From Acinetobacter pseudolwoffii (GTDB lineage: Bacteria; Pseudomonadota; Gammaproteobacteria; Pseudomonadales; Moraxellaceae), in contig NZ_PHRG01000005.1 in assembly GCF_002803605.1 (NCBI RefSeq), positions 148,416 to 212,415 on the forward strand: a DNA stretch of 64,000 nucleotides. The letters are read 5' to 3'. Of the stretch, positions 8,522 through 15,278 are shown piece after piece. A program made the translations under genes and the position numbers. The stretch's first letter is position 1, and every line of letters starts with the position of its first letter. The notes under the pieces are model-generated. The model was given only the letters and a program-made list of their open reading frames with translations. It did not search any database and had not been told where the DNA came from.

Positions 8522-9820
8522 ATGAAAAACAATATCTGGTTAGATGGAATACGTTCAGTTGCCCGCATGGGAGAAACAGCGGTCGTTGCGGCAAAGGCGG
8601 GCTTTAAATATGCTACTGAAAAGCCAAGCAATGCCAAACTCATGCGGGAGACTTTTGAATCTCTGGGTTCAACTTATATCAAGCTGGGGCAGTTTATTGC
8701 CAGTACGCCGTCTCTATTTCCGCGTGAATATGTAGAAGAATTTCAGGGCTGTCTGGATCAGACTCCACGCTTACCGTTCAGTTATATCCAGCAAGTGTTG
8801 GCTTCTGAATTTGCAGGACGCAATCTGGATGAAATCTTTGCATCGATTGATGAAACGCCGTTAGCTTCTGCATCTATTGCACAGGTGCATGCAGCCAAAC
8901 TGGTGTCTGGCGAAGATGTCGTGATTAAGGTACAAAAACCGGGTGTGGAAACCATTTTATACACCGATTTAAATGTACTGCACTGGGCGACCAAAGTGCT
9001 GGAAAAAGCAGTACCAAAAGTCAAGTTTGCGTCACTGGCCGACATTGTCGAAGAAATCAAAACCCGTATGGTGCGTGAAGTCGATTTTATCGAAGAAGCC
9101 CAGAATCTGGATGATTTTGTTAATTACCTGAATATCACCAACAATCAGGCAGCGACTGCACCGAAGGTTTATCATCAATATTCGACCCGTCGTGTGCTCA
9201 CCATGCAGCGTTTATACGGTGTGCCTTTGACAGATTTTGAAGTGGTTAAAAAGGTATCCAAAGATCCATCTCAAGTACTCATCACTGCGATGAATACTTG
9301 GTTTGGCAGCTTGATGATGTGTAACAGTTTTCATGCCGATTTGCATGCAGGCAACCTGATGCTGCTCGAAGATGGCCGTGTCGGTTTTATTGATTTCGGT
9401 ATTGTCGGTCAGCTCAAGCCTGAGGTATGGACGGCATGTATGGCATTTATGGATTCATTGCAACATACCAATTATGAGCTGATGGCGCAAAACATGCTGA
9501 AAATGGGCATGACCGCTGTGCAGATTGATACCAAAGTCTTGGCTGCTGATCTGGAACGTTTATTTAGTGGTGTATTGATGGCAGATCCACAGGAACTGCT
9601 CACTTCAAATCCTGCTGACCTGAACGATATCATGATGGATATGGTGGCTGTGGGTGAACGTCATGGGATTCGGTTCCCGCGTGACTTTGCCTTGCTGTTC
9701 AAGCAAATGTTGTATTTCGACCGTTTCATGCGAATTCTGGCGCCGTATACCGATATCTATGCCGATCAGCGTTTGCAAATGGTGCAGAGCATGGATCCGA
9801 ATCTGCTGTTAAAGCATTAA
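8522..9820 (+). CDS. ABC1/AarF/UbiB-family atypical kinase
   Basis: A 432-residue UbiB-like protein. It has the family's KxGQ signature (YIKLGQF), the Ala-rich loop replacing the Gly-rich loop (ASASIAQVHAA), the ATP-binding lysine in VVIKVQKPG, the catalytic loop HADLHAGN and the metal-binding DFG-like FIDFGIVG. Members support ubiquinone synthesis or lipid-related ATPase work at the membrane. It is shorter than E. coli UbiB (about 546) and lacks an obvious pair of C-terminal membrane helices, so it may be a second paralogue rather than UbiB itself; no ubiE or ubiJ is adjacent. The exact role is not fixed by sequence. Confidence 0.88.
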   Translation: MKNNIWLDGIRSVARMGETAVVAAKAGFKYATEKPSNAKLMRETFESLGSTYIKLGQFIASTPSLFPREYVEEFQGCLDQTPRLPFSYIQQVLASEFAGRNLDEIFASIDETPLASASIAQVHAAKLVSGEDVVIKVQKPGVETILYTDLNVLHWATKVLEKAVPKVKFASLADIVEEIKTRMVREVDFIEEAQNLDDFVNYLNITNNQAATAPKVYHQYSTRRVLTMQRLYGVPLTDFEVVKKVSKDPSQVLITAMNTWFGSLMMCNSFHADLHAGNLMLLEDGRVGFIDFGIVGQLKPEVWTACMAFMDSLQHTNYELMAQNMLKMGMTAVQIDTKVLAADLERLFSGVLMADPQELLTSNPADLNDIMMDMVAVGERHGIRFPRDFALLFKQMLYFDRFMRILAPYTDIYADQRLQMVQSMDPNLLLKH

Positions 9821-9847
9821 TCTTAAACCCATCTAGACTTGGAAAAA

Positions 9848-9910
9848 TCCCCCTAAATCCCCCTTTTTTTAAAGGGGGACTTTAAAAGCTCCTCCCTTTG
9901 AAGAGGAGCT
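9848..9910. repeat. CT/AG-rich tandem palindromes between the kinase gene and folB
   Basis: Two hairpins stand together: CCCCC...GGGGG around a T/A loop (9859-9878) and AGCTCCTC/GAGGAGCT (9887-9910). They probably act as the terminator region of the kinase gene. The C-rich/G-rich style recurs at 22697-22756 and 45173-45254, which suggests a dispersed intergenic repeat family. Confidence 0.55.
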
Positions 9911-9950
9911 TGAGAGGGATGTGGTCAGTATTAAATTCTCGAGCAATCTA

Positions 9951-10331
9951 ATGGACGCCATTATTATTGAAGGTTTAAAGGTTGAGACAGTCGTGGGCTG
10001 CTTTAACTGGGAGCGTCAAATTATTCAGCCTCTAATGCTGGATTTGACCATTCAAACCGATTTAGAACAGGCATCAAACTCAGATGCACTTGCAGATACG
10101 CTGAATTATGCAGAAATTTGTGAGATTTCCAGCAAAGTCATTCAAGACGCCAAGCCTGAATTGATTGAACATGCAGCAAAGTTAGTGCTGAATGCACTTT
10201 TTACTACCTTTACAGCAATTGAATCGATTAATATTACGATCCGTAAGCCTGCCATTATCGCGCAAGCCAATTCTGTAGGGATACGTCTTGAACGCCACCG
10301 AAACGATTTTCGCCCTAGCATTAGCGAGTAA
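9951..10331 (+). CDS. folB: Dihydroneopterin aldolase
   Basis: A 127-residue FolB, which cleaves dihydroneopterin to hydroxymethyl-dihydropterin and glycolaldehyde in folate synthesis. The start MDAIIIEGLKVETVVGC, the middle DTLNYAEIC (substrate-site Tyr-Ala-Glu) and ELIEHAAKLV, with the family's active-site Glu and Lys region, are all present. The frame also opens from a GTG at 9921, but the product would then carry ten unrelated residues, so the ATG at 9951 is preferred despite a weak ribosome site. Its last 44 bases overlap the folK-like gene, indicating translational coupling. Confidence 0.88.
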   Translation: MDAIIIEGLKVETVVGCFNWERQIIQPLMLDLTIQTDLEQASNSDALADTLNYAEICEISSKVIQDAKPELIEHAAKLVLNALFTTFTAIESINITIRKPAIIAQANSVGIRLERHRNDFRPSISE

Positions 10332-10725
10332 TTGTCATCCTCAGCAACATTTTCAAGCTGCACAGCAACGTATTTCCGAATGGGGGGAAGTTCAGTTTTC
10401 TCCCATTTATATGATTCCTTGCCGTGATGGCATCGGCGCCGATTACTGGAATGCAGCGTGTTTATTGCGAAGTTCGGTATCTAGTGAAGACATGATTGAG
10501 TTGCTTAAACAGCTGGAACAGGCATCAGGGCGAGCACGTCCATCACATCAGATTACTTTGGATGTTGATTTAATTGCCTGGGGCCCGGATCTTGGACATA
10601 TGCAGTTTAATGAAAAAAAATTGCCTTTGGCTCTGGATGTGAAAGTGCCCATGTTTGATATCTGGCATGATGCCATGTTTGAACATGGATCACATAGTTT
10701 CCCAACAGTTGAACAGCTGATTTAA
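10288..10725 (+). CDS. folK: Divergent HPPK (folK-like) protein
   Basis: A 145-residue protein with the outline of 6-hydroxymethyl-7,8-dihydropterin pyrophosphokinase, the step after FolB. The N-terminus ALASNCHP replaces the usual LGSN, YWNAACLL fits the FLN-A strand, GRARPSHQ matches GR-x-R, and the metal-binding pair is present as LDVDLIAWG. The arginine expected just before the LDxD motif is missing and the protein is shorter than the usual 155-160 residues. It starts with TTG inside folB. Overlap with folB supports a folate role, but it may be a second, degenerate paralogue rather than the main FolK. Confidence 0.7.
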   Translation: MNATETIFALALASNCHPQQHFQAAQQRISEWGEVQFSPIYMIPCRDGIGADYWNAACLLRSSVSSEDMIELLKQLEQASGRARPSHQITLDVDLIAWGPDLGHMQFNEKKLPLALDVKVPMFDIWHDAMFEHGSHSFPTVEQLI

Positions 10726-10779
10726 ATCGAATCACATGATTTTCTGCTAATACAATTTATCCAGTAAGAATAATTAACC

Positions 10780-10808
10780 AGCCTGATCAAGCAATATCAG
10801 GCTTTTTT
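10780..10808 (+). terminator. Terminator after folB-folK
   Basis: An AGCCTGAT/ATCAGGCT stem with a 7-base loop is followed by six T residues. Confidence 0.85.
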
Positions 10809-10887
10809 ATGATGCAGTTTTTTGTTTTTATATGAAAAGAAAAATTCAGATAAGATGGCTCAGGTGGAGTTTAGGAATCATTTAAAA

Positions 10888-10983
10888 ATGAAAATATTGG
10901 AAATTGTGGTTTCGGTGATTTTAATCCTTGGGATCCTTTATGTGATCCAATGGGGATTTCATGGTTTTCCGACAGGGAATTAA
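10888..10983 (+). CDS. Very small single-span membrane protein, 31 aa
   Basis: This short frame begins MKILEIVVSVILILGILYV and ends with a GFHGFPTGN tail. One hydrophobic span (about residues 5-20) follows a short N-terminus. AGGA lies 11 bases before the ATG, and a folate-operon terminator upstream isolates it as its own unit. It faces a second tiny membrane protein on the other strand 80 bases away. No family is recognised; it is below the size most gene finders keep. Confidence 0.5.
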   Translation: MKILEIVVSVILILGILYVIQWGFHGFPTGN

Positions 10984-11065
10984 TATTTGATTGATTTAAA
11001 GCTCTGGAATTTATTTTAAGCTCGATAAAAAACCTCAAAGTAGCAAGAAATGAATCATCGCTATT

Positions 11066-11143
11066 TCACTTTTTCTTGTTATAAAAAATGATCAGCAATA
11101 CGATAATGATCGCCAAGATGGCAAGAATGATCGTAGTTTCCAT
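11066..11143 (-). CDS. Very small single-span membrane protein, 25 aa
   Basis: The frame reads METTIILAILAIIIVLLIIF followed by YNKKK and a stop, which is a single membrane helix with a positively charged cytoplasmic tail (N-out, C-in by the positive-inside rule). A GAGAGG ribosome site lies 6 bases before the ATG, which is the best support that it is translated. No named family is recognised. It could belong to the group of stress-related or complex-stabilising small membrane proteins, but that is only a guess. Confidence 0.55.
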   Translation of the reverse strand: METTIILAILAIIIVLLIIFYNKKK

Positions 11144-11322
11144 AACAATACCTCTCAGACATAGATCTTAAGGTTTAAGCGTCTAAATTAAAACTGAACG
11201 TAAATTAAAATAAACTCAAGTTTTGTTAGAGCCGTTAGTTTTTCGAAAAAACATTTTTCAGTGATGTTAATAGAAGAACCGCTCAATCCTATTCTGTATT
11301 TAACTAAAAAATAAACCCATAT

Positions 11323-12024
11323 TTAGGCAACAGACACATTAAATAATGATCCGATCCACGCACTGAATAACATGGCGATAATTCCCCAGAGCATCACCCG
11401 AACTGCACCTCTCCAGACGCTCACTCCACCGGCATAGCTCGCCAGTGCACCCATCATCCCCAAACTTAAAACGCCAATCAGCATGACGCCTTTATCCAGA
11501 TAGTGTTCCGGTAGAATCATGATTGAAATTAAAGGAAATAATGAACCTACCGTAAATGCCATAGCCGAAGAAAATGCAGCGAGAAAGGGCTGAGCCGAGG
11601 TATGTGCTGAAATACCAATTTCATCCCGGGCATGGGCATCCAAGGCATTATGGTCGGTCAACTGTTCAGCGACCTGTTGTGCCAAAGCGGGTTCCAGACC
11701 TCGTTGTATATAAATCGTTTTGAGCTCATTTAATTCATGGGTGGGATGGCGTTGCAGTTCGCGCTCTTCCATGAGTAGATCATTGGTTTCAATATCTTGC
11801 TGGGATTTTACTGAAATATATTCACCGGCCGCCATTGATGCGGCGCCAGAAATCAATCCGGCAACACAGGTCACCAATAAAATTTCAGTGGATGCTCCAC
11901 TGGCTGCGATACCCACCACCAGACTGGTGACCGAAATAATCCCGTCATTTGCCCCCAGTACAGCTGCACGAAGCCAGCCCGCACGTTCGATATAATGTTT
12001 TTCAAGATGGTATGAATGGCGCAC
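11323..12024 (-). CDS. VIT1/CCC1-family divalent metal transporter
   Basis: A roughly 233-residue membrane protein of the VIT/CCC1 family, which moves Fe2+ or Mn2+ across the membrane. The N-terminal signature ERAGWLRAAVLGANDGIIS is followed by a first helix pair, the conserved GEYISVKSQQD block with its cytoplasmic metal-binding Glu-rich region (ETNDLLMEERELQ), and three C-terminal helices. The frame opens at an ATG at 12048, but AAGGGC at 7 bases before the GTG at 12024 favours the latter. The gene is monocistronic. Direction in bacteria is usually efflux or detoxification of iron/manganese; this is inferred, not shown. Confidence 0.87.
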   Translation of the reverse strand: MRHSYHLEKHYIERAGWLRAAVLGANDGIISVTSLVVGIAASGASTEILLVTCVAGLISGAASMAAGEYISVKSQQDIETNDLLMEERELQRHPTHELNELKTIYIQRGLEPALAQQVAEQLTDHNALDAHARDEIGISAHTSAQPFLAAFSSAMAFTVGSLFPLISIMILPEHYLDKGVMLIGVLSLGMMGALASYAGGVSVWRGAVRVMLWGIIAMLFSAWIGSLFNVSVA

Positions 12025-12301
12025 AATGAAGCCCTTTTTTATTATCATTATGATTATAGTAAATTTAAGTCATGTATAGATAGTAGGATTGAATCGATCT
12101 GAAAATTACCTTGAATGATCAGATCATAGTGCGCTTGGTTAAGTATTTTATCAATCCAAAATAAAACCGAGGTGAAATTCATTTATTCAAAAGACCAGAC
12201 GGACTTGATATATAATTGATATCCAAGGGATCAAACTTATTTAATAAAAACAATTATATAAAAATTATAGCTGAGTGAGCTGGTTTAAAAAGAGAATTAT
12301 C

Positions 12302-13003
12302 ATGAAAGAAAAAAATGAGAGCCATAAATGTTTGGTGTGCGGCAAGCACTTTCTTCTGAAAGATCTTACTCCGATGGGAACGGTCAGAAAAGTCATTACT
12401 GAAGAGATTGGCAAGGATATTCCAGTCTGGACGCCGCAAGATTATATTTGTCAGACAGATCTAACCCGCTATCGCATGCAGTATGTACATTCATTATTAA
12501 GTTTGGAAAAGGGTGAGGTCACAGATCTTGAGTTTGAAGTGATTGATAGCATGCATCAGCATGAACTGATCACCAAAAATGTGGAAACGACCTTAGAGCA
12601 AAAGTGGACCTTGGGAGAAAGGCTCGCCGATAAAATTGCAACTTTTGGTGGAAGCTGGACCTTTTTGATTTGTTTTGCAATTTTCTTGGGTCTGTGGATT
12701 ATGATAAATACTGTGGTGATGGTGACACGACCTGCTGATCCTTATCCATTTATTCTGTTGAATTTAATCCTTTCGTGTCTTGCGGCGATTCAAGCACCTA
12801 TTATTATGATGAGCCAGAACAGACAGGAAGCAAAAGACCGCTTACGTTCGCAAAATGATTATCAGATTAATTTAAAAGCTGAACTGGAAATTCAGCATTT
12901 ACATGAAAAACTCGATCATCTATTAATGCATCAATGGGAACGGTTGGCGCAAATACAGGAAATCCAGCTAGATTTACTCTCGGAAATGAGCAAGAAGTAT
13001 TGA
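12302..13003 (+). CDS. DUF1003 membrane protein with N-terminal CxxC
   Basis: A 233-residue DUF1003 protein. A short N-terminal zinc-ribbon-like piece contains CLVC and a later Cys (YICQTD). The DUF1003 core then runs from GERLADKIATFGGSWTFL through two membrane helices (LICFAIFLGLWIMINTV and LLNLILSCLAAIQAPIIMM) to the conserved SQNRQEAKDRLRSQNDY block and a C-terminal coiled segment rich in Glu/His. The function of the family is unknown. Translation probably begins at the ATG at 12302, after AAGAGAA, rather than the upstream GTG at 12275. Confidence 0.85.
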   Translation: MKEKNESHKCLVCGKHFLLKDLTPMGTVRKVITEEIGKDIPVWTPQDYICQTDLTRYRMQYVHSLLSLEKGEVTDLEFEVIDSMHQHELITKNVETTLEQKWTLGERLADKIATFGGSWTFLICFAIFLGLWIMINTVVMVTRPADPYPFILLNLILSCLAAIQAPIIMMSQNRQEAKDRLRSQNDYQINLKAELEIQHLHEKLDHLLMHQWERLAQIQEIQLDLLSEMSKKY

Positions 13004-13103
13004 AATGAAAAGCTGTGGTATTTCTCATATTTTATATGGATTGTAAATAAAGGATGATCGCATATCTTTAGCGAATAAATTTAGATCAAAATTTGAGACA
13101 CAT

Positions 13104-13127
13104 TAAAAAGCCCACAATGCGTGGGCT
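13104..13127 (-). terminator. Terminator of lplT-coq7
   Basis: An AGCCCAC/GTGGGCT stem is followed on the minus strand by five T residues, just past the coq7 stop. Confidence 0.8.
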
Positions 13128-13145
13128 GAGATCGGATCGATCTTT

Positions 13146-13781
13146 TTAAATAAAATAACTGGTCTTGGTCATGAGTTTGGAAATAGCTGTCATGGTGATT
13201 TTGACCGGAGCAGGCAGATCTACACCGCCTGCCTTCAACGCTGTATCCCGATGATGCAGCTCATCTTCGTTCATCTGTTCCAGAATACGGCGAGAACGCT
13301 CATCTTGCAGCGGCAACTGACTGATATGATGCTGCAAATGCATGCTCACCTGACGTTCAGTTTCTGCGACAAAACCCAGACTGTATTTATCACCGGCAAT
13401 TCCGGCCAGCGCGCCCATACCAAAGGACAGGCCGTACCAGACCGGATTGAGCAGACTGGTATGGCTATCCAGTTCTTTCAAGCGGTCTTCACACCAGGCC
13501 AGATGATCCTGCTCCTCAATCGCTGCCTGTTCCATTTCACGACGCACATTCGGAAGTTTTGCCGTCATGGCCTGACCATGATAGAGCGCCTGTGCACACA
13601 CTTCACCACTATGATTGACCCGCATCAAACCTGCCACATGACGGGCATCGCTCACCGTCAATTGTGTTTCTACCGGTTGGGCTGGATTTTCACGTTGTGC
13701 CGATGTCGTGCCCGGGACGAGACTGCGTAATGCCTGATCAAAAGAATGAATCAGCTTGTCGACACCTGTATATTGACGCAT
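13146..13781 (-). CDS. coq7: 2-polyprenyl-3-methyl-6-methoxy-1,4-benzoquinone monooxygenase
   Basis: A 211-residue Coq7/CAT5-type di-iron hydroxylase that makes demethylubiquinol from its precursor in ubiquinone synthesis; Acinetobacter-type bacteria use it in place of the flavin enzyme UbiF. The iron-ligand motifs are clear: NHSGEVCAQALYHGQA, EEQDHLAWC, ETERQVSMHL and NEDELHHRDTA, giving the paired E...ExxH pattern. An extra N-terminal region of about 45 residues precedes the domain. It sits 3 bases after lplT in the same direction, so the two are surely co-transcribed. Confidence 0.93.
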   Translation of the reverse strand: MRQYTGVDKLIHSFDQALRSLVPGTTSAQRENPAQPVETQLTVSDARHVAGLMRVNHSGEVCAQALYHGQAMTAKLPNVRREMEQAAIEEQDHLAWCEDRLKELDSHTSLLNPVWYGLSFGMGALAGIAGDKYSLGFVAETERQVSMHLQHHISQLPLQDERSRRILEQMNEDELHHRDTALKAGGVDLPAPVKITMTAISKLMTKTSYFI

Positions 13782-13784
13782 GAA

Positions 13785-15104
13785 TTAATCCTCCAAGGGT
13801 GTTTTCGCGGTTTTGATCATGGGTTTGAGTCGGAAAAGCAGCCATAGGGTAAACAGGCCGCTCAACACTGCGGTAATACAAAAAAGTACTTTAAGATCAA
13901 GCTCTAAAATACTTAAAATAATAATCGAAAATATAGCAGAAGATACCATGAAAACGGCATTCAGAATGTTATTTGCTGCAACCACACGCGCACGATGTGA
14001 GCGGGGAGAATGCGCCTGCATCATGGCATAAAGCGGTACGATATAAAAACCGCCACTAATCCCGAGTAAGGTCACTGCCAGCATCACATGGTAATAACTC
14101 CAGCCTTGCTGAAACACATCAGCCAGACCGATTAATTCACCGGTACGTGCTGGAACAAAGGCCAGACTCGCGGCCAGATATAGGGCAAAGATCACCAGAC
14201 CGATTGCGCCAAAAGGCACCATCTTGATATTGACCTTGCTGCCGCCAATTTTACGGCATAAATATGAACCTAGCCCGATTCCGACAGAAAAGAAAGTTAA
14301 GAGCAGGCTGGCAACATTTTCAGAGGCATGCAGATTTTGCAAGGTCAGTTGAGGGATTTGAGTCAGATAGGTTGCGCCGTAAAACCAGTACCATGAGTTG
14401 CCCAATAAAATGGTAAAGACTAATGGCAAACCCTGGGCATATTTTAATGTTTGCAAGCTGGTACGGAAAAAATTCCAGTCAATTTGCAGTTCTGGCGCAG
14501 GGATATTCTGTTTGAGAATATAACGACTCGATCCATAACCAATCAGGGCGATCACAACGACTGTTAAACTGATCCAGATCAGATTACCAGAAGATGCAGC
14601 AATGACCGCACCACCCAGAATCATACCGAATAAAATTGCCAGCGATGTTCCGGACTGAAACAGGGCATTGCCAGACATCAGCTCATTGGGTTTTAGCACT
14701 TCCGGTAAAATGGCATATTTGATTGGGCCAAAGAAGGTGGACTGGGTTCCCATCAGGAACAAGGCAAATAACAGAATCCAGAGGTTGCCAAGCAGGAAAC
14801 CCACCGTTCCCAACAACATAATCACAATTTCCAGAATCTTTAAATAGCGAATCAGCTGTGAACGTTCGTATTTATCGGCAATTTGTCCGGCGGTGGCTGA
14901 AAAAATAAAATAAGGCAGGATAAACAGCAAAGCAGCCAGATTATTCAAGGTGCTGATGCTGGCCGATTGTTGCTGAATCCAGCCGTAGGTGATGACTAGG
15001 AGTAACGCTTGTTTAAATACATTATCGTTTAATGCACCAAAAAACTGCGTCAGAAACATCGGTAAAAAGCGCCGAGAAGCTAACAAATGTTCATTTTTGT
15101 TCAT
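13785..15104 (-). CDS. lplT: MFS lysophospholipid transporter (LplT-like)
   Basis: A 439-residue major facilitator with about twelve hydrophobic spans. The start RFLPMFLTQFFGALNDNVFKQ and the loop motif GQIADKYERSQLIRYLKI match the LplT group, which flips 2-acyl-lysophospholipids inward for re-acylation. In E. coli lplT is coupled to the acyltransferase gene aas; here no acyltransferase follows, and coq7 follows instead. It is divergent from tamA, with 174 bases between. Family firm; LplT function inferred. Confidence 0.8.
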   Translation of the reverse strand: MNKNEHLLASRRFLPMFLTQFFGALNDNVFKQALLLVITYGWIQQQSASISTLNNLAALLFILPYFIFSATAGQIADKYERSQLIRYLKILEIVIMLLGTVGFLLGNLWILLFALFLMGTQSTFFGPIKYAILPEVLKPNELMSGNALFQSGTSLAILFGMILGGAVIAASSGNLIWISLTVVVIALIGYGSSRYILKQNIPAPELQIDWNFFRTSLQTLKYAQGLPLVFTILLGNSWYWFYGATYLTQIPQLTLQNLHASENVASLLLTFFSVGIGLGSYLCRKIGGSKVNIKMVPFGAIGLVIFALYLAASLAFVPARTGELIGLADVFQQGWSYYHVMLAVTLLGISGGFYIVPLYAMMQAHSPRSHRARVVAANNILNAVFMVSSAIFSIIILSILELDLKVLFCITAVLSGLFTLWLLFRLKPMIKTAKTPLED

Positions 15105-15278
15105 ATAGAGCGTGCTACATTAAGTTTTATTAAGAAATGTCAGTTATGCGTAAACATTGAGAAAAATCATGTAAGATACTTTCAGCCATGTAAAGGTAAA
15201 AACCAATCAATTAAGCTCTTTAGCTTATATTTTTCGGTCAAATAATCAATTAAAGAATGTATTCGTTTCGAGTTTGCC

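Noticed and set aside
13251..13730. 159-codon frame opposite coq7
   Set aside because: It is fully antisense to a conserved di-iron enzyme; its composition is what the reverse of coq7 codons would give.
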